The notes under the pieces were generated by a model, which had not been told where the DNA came from, did not search any database, and was given only the letters and a program-made list of their open reading frames with translations. Below, piece after piece: positions 50,213 through 59,167 of a stretch of 61,458 nucleotides of DNA; the first letter of the stretch is position 1; every line of letters begins with the position of its first letter. The DNA lies in NCBI GenBank assembly GCA_017446225.1, contig JAFSRH010000004.1, forward strand, positions 1 through 61,458, written 5' to 3'. The translations under genes were made by a program, and so were the position numbers. The DNA comes from Oscillibacter sp. GTDB taxonomy: Bacteria; Bacillota; Clostridia; Oscillospirales; Oscillospiraceae.

Positions 50213-51613
50213 TTACATATTTCCGGCCGGATTGGAGGTATTTTCCAGCGTTCCGACCATTTTTTCCGGGCGGACAAGCTCATCAAATTCCGCTTCCGTC
50301 AGAAGTTTCATGGACACCGCCGCCTCTTTCAGAGAACAGCCGTCCGACAGGGCGCGTTTCGCGCACTCGGCCGCGCGTTCGTAGCCGATTCTGGGCGTCA
50401 GACAGGTGACCAACATCAGGGACCGGTACAGATTTTCCGTCATTTTTCCGCTGTCCGGTACGATCCCCTCCACGCAGTGGACGCGAAAACTTTCGCACGC
50501 GTCCGCGATCAGCCGCGCCGACTGCTGGAAATTGTAGGCCGAAACGGGCAGAAAGACGTTCAACTGAAAATTCCCCTGACTGGCCGCGAATCCAATCGCG
50601 GCATCGTTCCCCATGACCTGTACGGCCACCATCGTGACGGCCTCGCACTGCGTGGGATTGACCTTCCCCGGCATAATGGAACTGCCGGGTTCGTTTTCAG
50701 GAATATGGAGTTCCCCCATACCGCAGCGGGGGCCGCTGGACTCAAAGCGGATATCATTGGCAATCTTCATGAGGTTGGCGGCGAGCGCCTTTAAAGCCCC
50801 GTGGGCGAACACTAACGCGTCCTTACTGGTCAGGGCGTGGAACTTGTTCGGGTCCGGGCGGAAGTCCAGCCCCGTCAGGTCCCGCAAACGGGCGCACACA
50901 GCCTCATCGTAACGCGGCGGCGCGTTCAGACCCGTTCCGACCGCCGTTCCGCCAATGGCGAGGCGTTCCAGCTCCGGAAGGGCGGCGCGAAGCATTCGAC
51001 AGGGGACCCGTACCAGTTCCCGCCAGCCGGAGACCTCCTGCGCAAAGCGTAACGGGGTGGCGTCCTGTAAGTGGGTGCGCCCAATCCGGATGAGGTCCGG
51101 GTAGGCGGCCTCCAAGCGCGCGAAGGCGTCCGCGAGACGTTCCGCCGCCGGGAGTACATCGCGGCTGAGCGTGAGCGCCGCCGCGATGTGGAGCGCGGAC
51201 GGGTAGGTGTCATTGCTCGACTGCGATGCGTTGACGTGGTCGTTCGGGTGGAGCGCAACGCCCCGTTCCGTACACAGATGGGCAATCACTTCATTTACGT
51301 TCATATTGGTTTGGGTCCCGCTTCCCGTCTGCCAGACGACCAGCGGAAATTCCCCGTCCCACGTCCCGGCGCGGATTTCCTGACAGACGGCGGCAATGGC
51401 GTTGGCCTGTGTGTCCGTCAGAATCCCCGCCTGCGCGTTGGCGCGCGCGCAGGCTTCTTTCAGGTACGCGAAGGCGGTCAGAATGTCGCGCGGCTGACGC
51501 TCCCCGCCGATCCGGAAATGCTGTAAACTTCTCTGCGTCTGCGCGCCCCAGTGGTGTTCCGCCGGGACCGCGATTTCCCCCATGGTATCGTGTTCGATTC
51601 GGGTTTCCCCCAT
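50213..51613 (-). CDS. fumC: Fumarate hydratase, class II
   Basis: 466 residues; oxygen-stable, iron-free fumarase interconverting fumarate and malate. Characteristic segments are WQTGSGTQTNMNVNEVIAHL, HVNASQSSNDTYPSALHIAA, IGRTHLQDATPLRFAQE and the superfamily signature GSSIMPGKVNPTQCEAV with the catalytic Ser loop. Full length, AAAGGAGCG ribosome site, with its own promoter. Confidence 0.96.
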   Translation of the reverse strand: MGETRIEHDTMGEIAVPAEHHWGAQTQRSLQHFRIGGERQPRDILTAFAYLKEACARANAQAGILTDTQANAIAAVCQEIRAGTWDGEFPLVVWQTGSGTQTNMNVNEVIAHLCTERGVALHPNDHVNASQSSNDTYPSALHIAAALTLSRDVLPAAERLADAFARLEAAYPDLIRIGRTHLQDATPLRFAQEVSGWRELVRVPCRMLRAALPELERLAIGGTAVGTGLNAPPRYDEAVCARLRDLTGLDFRPDPNKFHALTSKDALVFAHGALKALAANLMKIANDIRFESSGPRCGMGELHIPENEPGSSIMPGKVNPTQCEAVTMVAVQVMGNDAAIGFAASQGNFQLNVFLPVSAYNFQQSARLIADACESFRVHCVEGIVPDSGKMTENLYRSLMLVTCLTPRIGYERAAECAKRALSDGCSLKEAAVSMKLLTEAEFDELVRPEKMVGTLENTSNPAGNM

Positions 51614-51646
51614 TTGGCAACGCTCCTTTCAGGCCGTGTGGGCCTG

Positions 51647-51675
51647 ATTCTACCACCCGCCGCGCGGCAATACAA
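51647..51675 (-). promoter_or_regulatory. Sigma-A promoter of fumC
   Basis: On the reverse strand TTGTAT (51675-51670), 17-base spacer, TAGAAT (51652-51647). Confidence 0.55.
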
Positions 51676-51696
51676 GCCGCCCGCCTGAAAATTTTG

Positions 51697-51726
51697 TTGC
51701 AAACCGCTATAGACGCGTGGTATAAT
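51697..51726 (+). promoter_or_regulatory. Sigma-A promoter of the MMPL operon
   Basis: TTGCAA (51697-51702), 18-base spacer, TATAAT (51721-51726), about 50 bases ahead of the MMPL gene and divergent from fumC. Confidence 0.65.
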
Positions 51727-51780
51727 TGCTCGTTGTGTCCGATTACATGAACTTGTCAATCTTTCAGTAAGGAGGGACTG

Positions 51781-54063
51781 TTGTTGAATCAGACGTTTCA
51801 GGAAGAACGTTTTTCCCGTCTGTGCGCGTTTCTGCTGGACAGGCGGCGGGCGTGTTACCTCATTGCCATTGCGCTTGCCGTTTTGTGCTGTATCTCCAGC
51901 GAATGGGCAACGGTCAGGGAGAACCCGTACGCCGTTCTGGCGGAAAGCGCGGAAGCCCGGCGCGGGCTGGAGGTCATGGAGGCGGAGTTTTCGGACCCCG
52001 CAACGGGCCGGATTCTGGTAGACAATATCGCCGCGCCACAGGCCCGGGAACTTGCCGAACGGCTCTCACTGGCGGCGGGCGTGCAGTCCGTGGACTTCGA
52101 TGAGCGGTCAGGCTACCGGACGGGCCGCGCGCTTCTGACGGTCACGTTCCGGGACAGCGATACCCGGACCGCCTTGTCGGAACTGCGCTCTCTGCTGGAC
52201 GGCTACGACTTCTCCATCATGGACAGTCCGCGGGGAAGCGTCAGCGGGGAGGTATGGCTGATAGTCGCGGCGGTCTGCGCGGCGGTCCTGACGGCGTTGG
52301 CGTTGCTGATGAAAACGCCCGCCGTGACGGGAACCGGCGTGGTACTTTTGACGTTCGGCGCGGCGTTTCTGTTCAACAGCGGAACGTGGTTTCTGTCAAA
52401 GGAGCTGTCCGCGGCGGCGGTCTATATGTCGGGACTGGTACAGTTTAGTCTCTGCGTGGTCTGCGTGACGCCCATGTTCCGGCGTTGCCTGCGGGCGCGG
52501 GCGCGTATGAGTACGCGGGAGGCGGTACTGCTGGCGTGGAGCCGTACCGCCCCGGAGATGTTCGGCGCGTCCGTTGCGCTTCTGTGTACGCTGGCGGTCA
52601 TGGGCCTGCTCCATCTCCGTATCGGGAGTTTCGGCCTGACGCTGGCGAAAGCGGTCGCCCTGACCCTGCTCGCCCTCTGCGCCCTGACGCCCGGATTGCT
52701 CCTTGACCTCTGCGAACCCCTTGACCGTACCCCGCCCCGTGAAAAAAACGCTTCCGGACTGGCCGAGTTTGCCATACAGACCCGCGTTCTTATGCCGCTG
52801 GCGTTCGTGGCCGTACTGGTCGCGGCGAATGTCTGCGTAGGCTATTTCCCGCGCGTGTACAGTACGGACGCCTTGCCGATTTGGTTCCCGTGGGGCGCCC
52901 AGCGCACGGAGGCCGAAATCCGTACCTTGTTCGGGGAGGACAACACGCTTTCCGTCCTGATTCCGGCAAGCGATTTCAGCCGGGAAAGCGAACTGTTACA
53001 GGAACTCTCCGACATGGACGGGGTCAAAACCGCGCGCGGACTGGCGAATATGGAGGCCATGAACGGCTATATGCTCGCCGAACGCCTCACGCCCAGACAG
53101 TTCGCCGAACTGATGAATCTGGATATGGACGAATCCCGTCAGCTCTATTCGGCCTACATCGAACAGGCCAACGCTTCCCGGCACCTCGCCGCCGGACTGG
53201 ACAACGCCGCCATTCCGCTGGCCGAGATGTTGCCCTTCGCCTGTGACTGCGCGCGGGACGGCTATGTCACACTCGACTGGGGTCAGGGAAACGAACTCGA
53301 ACTTCTCCGGAAACGGACGGAAAGCGCGCGTGAACAAATGGGCGGCGCGGACCATCACCGGCTGATTTTGAACCTCTCCATCCCCAAGGGAAGCGCGAAA
53401 ACGGTCGCCTTCCTCTACACGCTCCGAAGCGCGTTGAACCGGTATTACCCGGAGGGTACGCTTCTGGTCGGGGACGCCGTGCGGGATACGGACTTGTCAA
53501 CGGCCTTCCGGCATGACCGGATTCTGTTCTTTGCGCTGGCCCTCGCGATTGCGCTGGTGGCGTTGTTCGCGGCAACGGGTTCGGTCGGCGTATCGCTTGC
53601 ATCGGCGCTGGTGACACAGGGCGGCGTCTGGATGACGTTTTCCCTCTTCCTGCTCTCCGGACAGGGCCTCTACTTCCTCACGGACTTTTTCCTGAACGCC
53701 GTACAAATGGGAATCGGCCTGATGTTCGCCCTGCTTTTGGCCGGGACTTGGCTGGAACGGAAACGGGACAACGATACGCGTACGGCTTTGGCGCTGTCCC
53801 TTCAGGAGAATTCTTCCACGCTGACGCTCTGCGGCATAGTCGCCGCGCTGGCGGCCTGCGCGGCGGGCGTGGTGTCCATGAACCGTACGGTAGCCTCTAT
53901 GGCCGTCTGCATGGGCGCGGGCGTCCTGCTGGCCATGTTCCTGACGTTATTGGTCCTGCCGCAAACCTTGCTCTTACTGCCGGACGTGCGCGGGAGCGCA
54001 TCGCCGGACGGCGGCTCCGGAGAGGAAAGCGCGGAAAAGGAGGCTCAGCATGAGGAAACATAA
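51781..54063 (+). CDS. MMPL/RND-type membrane transporter
   Basis: 760 residues starting at TTG behind AAGGAGGG (a second TTG one codon later is equally possible). Two similar halves each comprise one N-terminal membrane segment (CYLIAIALAVLCCISSEWAT), an extracytoplasmic domain of about 110-200 residues and a cluster of five segments (VWLIVAAVCAAVLTALALLM onward; ILFFALALAIALVALFAATG onward). This is the MMPL/RND layout, with about 12 membrane segments. Relatives export lipids or other hydrophobic molecules. The 3' end overlaps the giant GLUG gene by 14 bases, so the pair probably forms one system. The cytoplasmic tail is acidic. Confidence 0.85.
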   Translation: MLNQTFQEERFSRLCAFLLDRRRACYLIAIALAVLCCISSEWATVRENPYAVLAESAEARRGLEVMEAEFSDPATGRILVDNIAAPQARELAERLSLAAGVQSVDFDERSGYRTGRALLTVTFRDSDTRTALSELRSLLDGYDFSIMDSPRGSVSGEVWLIVAAVCAAVLTALALLMKTPAVTGTGVVLLTFGAAFLFNSGTWFLSKELSAAAVYMSGLVQFSLCVVCVTPMFRRCLRARARMSTREAVLLAWSRTAPEMFGASVALLCTLAVMGLLHLRIGSFGLTLAKAVALTLLALCALTPGLLLDLCEPLDRTPPREKNASGLAEFAIQTRVLMPLAFVAVLVAANVCVGYFPRVYSTDALPIWFPWGAQRTEAEIRTLFGEDNTLSVLIPASDFSRESELLQELSDMDGVKTARGLANMEAMNGYMLAERLTPRQFAELMNLDMDESRQLYSAYIEQANASRHLAAGLDNAAIPLAEMLPFACDCARDGYVTLDWGQGNELELLRKRTESAREQMGGADHHRLILNLSIPKGSAKTVAFLYTLRSALNRYYPEGTLLVGDAVRDTDLSTAFRHDRILFFALALAIALVALFAATGSVGVSLASALVTQGGVWMTFSLFLLSGQGLYFLTDFFLNAVQMGIGLMFALLLAGTWLERKRDNDTRTALALSLQENSSTLTLCGIVAALAACAAGVVSMNRTVASMAVCMGAGVLLAMFLTLLVLPQTLLLLPDVRGSASPDGGSGEESAEKEAQHEET

Positions 54064-57000
54064 GTTCCGTTCCGCGGCGGCAACGCTGTTGTCGTTGGTA
54101 CTGCTCTTCTGGACGTTTTCGGACAGCCTGCCCCGCGCCTGCGCGCTGGATACCGACCCCGAAACAGGCGCGTTTCTGATTTCCTCACTGGCGGACTTGC
54201 GCGAGTTCGCGCGGGCCTGTACGGTGAACACGTGGTCGCAGGGGAAGCTCATCCGGCTGACCCGTGACTTGGACCTCACCGGCAGAAGTTTTCTCCCTGT
54301 TCCCACGTTCAGCGGGGAGTTTTCCGGGGAAGGCTTCACCATTTCCGGACTCAACCTCAGCGCGACAGGCTCTAATATGGGCGTATTCCGCTACGTACAG
54401 GAGGGCGCCATCATCCGCTCTCTGAACGTGACCGGCGCCGTGCGTCCCGGCGGGGACGCCGAACAGGTCGGGGGCATTGTCGGAATCAACGCCGGAAGCG
54501 TGCTGGACTGCTCCTTTACCGGAAGCGTGATAGGCCGCCACAATGTCGGCGGCATTGTCGGGGAGAACATGGAGACCGGGGAAGTGTCCGGGTGCACCAT
54601 GAACGGCGCCGTACAGGGCCGCCGGCGTACGGGCGGAATCGTGGGCCATAACCGGGGCCTTCTCCTCAAGTGCTGGAACGAGTCCGCCGTCAACACGTCC
54701 GCCCCCGGCGAGTCCGTGCAGGTTTCGGAAGCGTTTTTCGACACCGGCGGCATCGCGGGCACGTCCACGGGCGTTCTCCAAAGCTGTACGAACGTTGGCC
54801 CGGTCGGCGTGCCGCATACCGGCTATAACACGGGCGGCATAGTCGGGCGGCAGTCGGGCTATCTGGCGGCGGCGGAGAACCGCGGCACGGTACGCGGACG
54901 GAAGGATGTCGGCGGAATCGCCGGACAGGCCGAACCCGATATCACCCTGCTGGCGGACCCCACGGTCCTTTCCGAACTGCGAAGCCAGTTAAATACCCTC
55001 AATGAACTGATCGACAACGCCCTGACCGGCAATGAAGCCAACCGTTCCGGACTGGCCCGGCAGTTTCAACAGCTCCAGCGCAACACCAATACCGCGCGGG
55101 ACCTGTCACAGCGTCTGGTAGACCAGTCGTCCCGGAGCCGGGAAACGACCGTGACAAATATCCGTTCTATGGCCTCTTCCGTGGCCGGCGCGCTGGACAG
55201 GATTACATTATCTCTGACCACGTTTTCCGGGGCCTCCACGCTCGCCGCCACCGCGGAAGAACAGTTGGACGCGTCCATCGGGGCCTTGGAGGACACGCGC
55301 ATACTGGAAGCCGAAACCATTGACGCCTTACGCGCCGGTACGGAGGAATTGCGCAACGCGACCGCGGAACTGTCCGGAACAATTTCCACTTTGCAGACCG
55401 GTATGGAAGAGCTGGAAAACGCGGTACTGGTTCAAGACAACGCCGCCCAGAAAGAAGCCCTGTGGAAACTCTCTGACGCCGTGGGAGCCGTGGCGGAGGC
55501 CGAAACACAGCGCCGTAACGCGCTGGAATCCATGGGAAGTTCCCTGAACCGGGGCTTCCCGCTGAATACCAATGACGTACAGGCGGCGTTGGGACGGGTC
55601 AACGCCTCGCTTCGGGATCAGGTGTCCGCGCTCCGCACCATCGGGGACAGTATCGCCGAACTGGCGCGGCGCTCTTCCATCGACTGGGACCAGCTCGAAC
55701 AGGGCTTACGGGGCTTGCGGCAGCCCGTAAACGCGTTGCTCAGCGCGGTGAAAAAGATTTCCGGCGCGGCGTCCGATTTGGCTTCCGCGCTCCGGAATTT
55801 GGAGGACCCGTCCGGACAGTTGCTCCAACCTATGGCGCAGATGGCCGGCGCCGCCGACACCCTCAGCGGAATCGGGACCGAGTTAGAATCCGGCTGTACG
55901 GACCTGTACCGGGCCGTGTCGGACTTGCAGGAGACGGGACCCGTCAGCGTGACCGTGACCAGCAACACGGAGGAGTTACGCAGTACCGGAAACTCCCTTT
56001 ACAGCGCGCTGGGCACCCTGACCAACACGGCGGACGCGCTGACCGTGGCCGTCAACCGTATGGAAAACTCCGTGTCGGCAAACTTGCAGGGAATCAGCCA
56101 GCAGTTGAACGCGGTCTCCGAGGCCATGGTACGGACGCTCGAAAACATCAACAACGGTTCCGTGGGCGCGGATACCATCGTAACTGACGTGTCCGATCAT
56201 GACGTGTCCGGTACGCGGCTGGGCAAAATTACGGAGAGCGTCAATATTGGCGCGCTGGAAGCCGACCGGAACGCGGGCGGCATTGCGGGCATGATTGGTA
56301 TCGAATACGAAATCGACCCCGAGGACGACGTCACCGGGCCGCAGACCTTCGGCAGTACGTTGGAGACCCGCGCGGTCGTTCAGGCGTGCCGGAATCAGGG
56401 CGCGGTGACGACCCGGAAAGACTATGTCGGCGGCATTGTGGGGCGTATGAATCTGGGCACGCTGGCGGCCTGTGAGAACTACGGCACGGTCAAGAGTACG
56501 GCCGGCGGCTACGCGGGCGGACTGGCCGGACGTTCCGGCGGCATTGTCCGGGAAAGCTGGAGCCGGTGCACGGTCTCCGGGGAACGCTTCGTGGGCGGTA
56601 TCGCCGGTGAGGCGGACGTACTGCGCAACTGCCGCGCCATTCCCACCTTCGCCACGGTCGCGGACGGTATGCAGTCCATCGGCTCCATCGCCGGGAGCGC
56701 CGATACCGCGGACGGCAGAATTCAAGGCAACCTGTTTCTTGACACCGGCGTTGGCGGCATTGACGGGATCAGCTATATCGGCATTGCCGAGCCTGCGTCA
56801 TGGGAGACGCTTCTTGTGGAGGGCGATCCCCCGGAGGCGTTCACGGAGTGCGCGGTCGTGTTCGTGATTGACGGCGTGGAGGTCGAGCGGATTCCGTTCC
56901 AGTACGAGGACGACTTGAGCGGAATTACCCTTCCGGACATCCCCGAAAAGGGCGGTCTCCACGGTTATTGGCCGTCCTTCGACACTACCGGACTGCACCC

Positions 57001-57502
57001 CGATATCACGCTGGAACCGGTTTATGAGCCGTGGATTACCATGCTTTCCAGCGAGGAAAAGGCCGGACAACAGCCGCTGGTTCTGGCGGAAGGCAACTTT
57101 ACGCGGGAATCCGTGTTAAGCGTGACGGAAAGCGATGTGGGCGCGCCGGTCGGATCGGACGCCATGGTCATGGACATCCGTCTGGAAGGCGCCGGTCTGA
57201 CGGAAAACGACCTTGTCCCGATTCGTCTGCTCAACCGGACCGGCACACAGGCCACCGTCTGGCGATTCCATGACAGCCGCTGGCGGACCGTTGGCGCGGA
57301 AACCAGCGGACATTACCTGCTGGTCACCATGGAGGGTGACAGCGGGACCTACTGCGTCATACCGGGCGGCGCGGGTCAGACGGCTATGATCCGTCATCTG
57401 ATACCGATCGCGGCAGCCGTTTTACTGGTCCTGATTCTCGCGGCCGTCATTCGCGGGAACCATTACAAGGGCAAACATGAACAGAAAGCCGAAAAAACGT
57501 AA
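54050..57502 (+). CDS. Giant membrane-anchored GLUG-repeat / coiled-coil surface protein
   Basis: 1150 residues. Signal sequence (SAAATLLSLVLLFWTFSDSL) at the start and one C-terminal membrane segment (LIPIAAAVLLVLILAAVIRG) before a short basic tail KGKHEQKAEKT. Residues about 100-305 contain GLUG-type repeats (VGGIVGINAGSVLDCSFTG, HNVGGIVGENMETGEVSGCT, TGGIVGRQSGY). Residues about 306-715 form a long, mostly helical coiled-coil insert (QLNTLNELIDNALTG through QLNAVSEAMVRTLENIN). GLUG repeats then resume (about 745-900). The last extracellular part is a beta-rich domain. The protein would stand on the membrane as a long rod. Overlap with the MMPL gene suggests a partner or periplasmic-adaptor-like role, which is inferred. 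Confidence 0.8.
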   Translation: MRKHKFRSAAATLLSLVLLFWTFSDSLPRACALDTDPETGAFLISSLADLREFARACTVNTWSQGKLIRLTRDLDLTGRSFLPVPTFSGEFSGEGFTISGLNLSATGSNMGVFRYVQEGAIIRSLNVTGAVRPGGDAEQVGGIVGINAGSVLDCSFTGSVIGRHNVGGIVGENMETGEVSGCTMNGAVQGRRRTGGIVGHNRGLLLKCWNESAVNTSAPGESVQVSEAFFDTGGIAGTSTGVLQSCTNVGPVGVPHTGYNTGGIVGRQSGYLAAAENRGTVRGRKDVGGIAGQAEPDITLLADPTVLSELRSQLNTLNELIDNALTGNEANRSGLARQFQQLQRNTNTARDLSQRLVDQSSRSRETTVTNIRSMASSVAGALDRITLSLTTFSGASTLAATAEEQLDASIGALEDTRILEAETIDALRAGTEELRNATAELSGTISTLQTGMEELENAVLVQDNAAQKEALWKLSDAVGAVAEAETQRRNALESMGSSLNRGFPLNTNDVQAALGRVNASLRDQVSALRTIGDSIAELARRSSIDWDQLEQGLRGLRQPVNALLSAVKKISGAASDLASALRNLEDPSGQLLQPMAQMAGAADTLSGIGTELESGCTDLYRAVSDLQETGPVSVTVTSNTEELRSTGNSLYSALGTLTNTADALTVAVNRMENSVSANLQGISQQLNAVSEAMVRTLENINNGSVGADTIVTDVSDHDVSGTRLGKITESVNIGALEADRNAGGIAGMIGIEYEIDPEDDVTGPQTFGSTLETRAVVQACRNQGAVTTRKDYVGGIVGRMNLGTLAACENYGTVKSTAGGYAGGLAGRSGGIVRESWSRCTVSGERFVGGIAGEADVLRNCRAIPTFATVADGMQSIGSIAGSADTADGRIQGNLFLDTGVGGIDGISYIGIAEPASWETLLVEGDPPEAFTECAVVFVIDGVEVERIPFQYEDDLSGITLPDIPEKGGLHGYWPSFDTTGLHPDITLEPVYEPWITMLSSEEKAGQQPLVLAEGNFTRESVLSVTESDVGAPVGSDAMVMDIRLEGAGLTENDLVPIRLLNRTGTQATVWRFHDSRWRTVGAETSGHYLLVTMEGDSGTYCVIPGGAGQTAMIRHLIPIAAAVLLVLILAAVIRGNHYKGKHEQKAEKT

Positions 57503-57524
57503 CTGAATATGGAACCGTCCATGA

Positions 57525-57560
57525 CAGGGACCGCAACGGCGTTGCGGTCCCTGAAAATTT
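57525..57560 (+). terminator. Terminator-like hairpin after the GLUG gene
   Basis: A perfect 13-bp stem CAGGGACCGCAAC (57525-57537) with GTTGCGGTCCCTG (57541-57553), loop GGC, followed by AAAATTTG. Very stable though the T run is short. Confidence 0.7.
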
Positions 57561-57572
57561 GAAAATTTCCTC

Positions 57573-57601
57573 TTGACAGCGGCGCGGTTCTGTGGTATCC
57601 T
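57573..57601 (+). promoter_or_regulatory. Sigma-A promoter of the GntR-ABC operon
   Basis: Perfect TTGACA (57573-57578), 17-base spacer, TATCCT (57596-57601); the operator palindrome begins five bases later. Confidence 0.7.
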
Positions 57602-57605
57602 AACC

Positions 57606-57624
57606 GTACTAAGTCACTTAATAC
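57606..57624. promoter_or_regulatory. YtrA-type operator palindrome
   Basis: GTACTAAGT-C-ACTTAATAC: a 19-base dyad with one mismatched pair, covering the predicted transcription start. GntR regulators of the YtrA group bind such GTAxTA...TAxTAC sites to repress their own ABC operons. Confidence 0.65.
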
Positions 57625-57660
57625 AGTCAATACGCATGACACAGTGGAGGTTACAGCACA

Positions 57661-57741
57661 ATGTTTTCGATTTTGGCCGGAATCGGCGCGGTACTGCTGA
57701 TCAGCGTCATTTTGACTATGGCGGTTTTGACGAACCGGTAA
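57661..57741 (+). CDS. 26-residue membrane micro-peptide 1
   Basis: MFSILAGIGAVLLISVILTM followed by AVLTNR. The peptide is almost entirely one hydrophobic helix with an Arg at the end, translated behind GGAGG (10 bases). It is the first gene of the GntR-ABC transcript, directly behind the operator. I recognise no family; it may be a small subunit or sensor of the transporter. Confidence 0.55.
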   Translation: MFSILAGIGAVLLISVILTMAVLTNR

Positions 57742-57761
57742 CAGGAAAGGAGAGTTACGGC

Positions 57762-57857
57762 ATGATGTGGACCCTGATACCGTTGCGGGCTTACGCCGTG
57801 GGACTGCTGGGCGTCCTGACGCTCGCGGCCATGGCCCTGATGATTACAGGCAGGTGA
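57762..57857 (+). CDS. 31-residue membrane micro-peptide 2
   Basis: MMWTLIPLRAYAVGLLGVLT followed by LAAMALMITGR. One membrane helix, ribosome site AAAGGAGAG nine bases upstream, starting 20 bases after the first micro-peptide and 27 bases ahead of the GntR gene. Both peptides end in Arg and have clean ribosome sites, which favours real genes. Confidence 0.55.
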   Translation: MMWTLIPLRAYAVGLLGVLTLAAMALMITGR

Positions 57858-57884
57858 ATTCGCGGAGAGGAGGCGGAATCGGTT

Positions 57885-58274
57885 ATGATTACCCTGAATT
57901 ATCGGGACTCCCGCCCTATTTATGAGCAGATACAGGAGGGGTTAAAGCGTCTGATTGTCACGGGTGCCATTGCGGCGGAAGAACGTCTGCCTTCCGTCCG
58001 GACGCTGGCAACCCAGTTGTCCATCAACCCGAACACCATCCAGCGCGCCTACGCCGAACTGGAACGGGAGGGCTACTGCTACTCCGTACCCGGTAAGGGC
58101 AGTTTCGTTTCCGGGAGCGTGGACACGGGCGAAAAACGCGGAAAGGAACTCAAGGACCATCTCTTTGCGCTGGCGGCGGAACTGAAATTTCTGGGCGTGC
58201 CGGAAGAGGAACTGCTCGAACTGGTCCGGCGCGCGGGCGCGGCGGAGACGGACAAGAAGGAGGGTACGCTATGA
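57885..58274 (+). CDS. GntR-family repressor, YtrA subgroup
   Basis: 129 residues. Winged helix-turn-helix near the N-terminus: YRDSRPIYEQIQEGLKRLIV, then RLPSVRTLATQLSINPNTIQ and RAYAELEREGYCYSVPGKGS. The short helical C-terminal part (about 45 residues) has no effector domain, which defines the YtrA subgroup. These control ABC transporter operons that respond to membrane or cell-wall stress. Its stop overlaps the ATPase ATG (ATGA). The palindrome at the promoter is the likely binding site, giving autorepression. Confidence 0.9.
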   Translation: MITLNYRDSRPIYEQIQEGLKRLIVTGAIAAEERLPSVRTLATQLSINPNTIQRAYAELEREGYCYSVPGKGSFVSGSVDTGEKRGKELKDHLFALAAELKFLGVPEEELLELVRRAGAAETDKKEGTL

Positions 58275-59167
58275 TACAGGCGGAGAACGTGGTAAAGCTC
58301 TTTGACGGCTTCCGTGCGCTGGACGGCGCGTCTTTGACGGTGCCGACCGGGAGCGTGTACGGGCTTGTCGGCCCGAACGGGGCCGGGAAATCGACCATCA
58401 TCCGGCATTTGACCGGGATTTACCGTCAGGACAGCGGAACGGTACGTATGAACGGGGAGGACGTGTGGGAGAATCCCGCGCTCAAAGAAAAAATCGCCGC
58501 GATACCCGATGACTGGTTTTACTTCAACCCGTCCACGGTCCGCGACATGATGCGCTTTTACCGGGGCTTCTACCCGAAGTTTTCGCTGGAACGTTACGAA
58601 AAACTCAAGGAAGTGTTCCAGATTGACGAAAAACGCGTGATCCGGCGTCTGAGCAAGGGAATGCAGAAGCAGGTGGCCTTCTGGCTGACGCTGTGCTGTA
58701 TGCCGGAGTTCCTGATACTGGACGAGCCGGTAGACGGTCTCGACCCGGTGATGAGGCGTCAGGTGTGGTCCCTTGTCATGGGGGACGTGTCGCAGAACGG
58801 GACCACGGTTCTGGTCAGTTCGCACAACTTGCGCGAGCTGGAGGACGTGTGCGACCATGTCGGGATCATGGACCACGGGAAAGTGCTCTTGGAACGCAGT
58901 CTCGAGCAGTTGCAGGACAACATGGTGAAGTTGCAGGTCGTGTTTCCGGAGGACGTGACGGAAGTCCCGCCGGAATTGCCGGTACTCCACGCGTCCAAAA
59001 CGGGCCGCGTCCATACGCTCATCATGCGCATGAACGCGAGCGATGCGGAGGAAGCGGTACGCGCTTATCGCCCGCTTCTTGCGGAGGCGGTGCCGCTGAC
59101 GCTGGAAGAAATCTTTATTTACGAGCTGGGAGGGGTAGACTATGAAGTCAAGAACATCCTTCTTTAA
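58271..59167 (+). CDS. ABC transporter ATP-binding protein
   Basis: 298 residues. Walker A GPNGAGKSTI (near 37-46), signature region RRLSKGMQKQVAF (LSKGM instead of LSGGQ), Walker B LILDEPVDGLDPV and the switch His in VLVSSHNLRELE. The C-terminal 75 residues are an accessory domain. It drives the permease encoded by the next gene, which it overlaps by 26 bases. Confidence 0.93.
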   Translation: MIQAENVVKLFDGFRALDGASLTVPTGSVYGLVGPNGAGKSTIIRHLTGIYRQDSGTVRMNGEDVWENPALKEKIAAIPDDWFYFNPSTVRDMMRFYRGFYPKFSLERYEKLKEVFQIDEKRVIRRLSKGMQKQVAFWLTLCCMPEFLILDEPVDGLDPVMRRQVWSLVMGDVSQNGTTVLVSSHNLRELEDVCDHVGIMDHGKVLLERSLEQLQDNMVKLQVVFPEDVTEVPPELPVLHASKTGRVHTLIMRMNASDAEEAVRAYRPLLAEAVPLTLEEIFIYELGGVDYEVKNILL

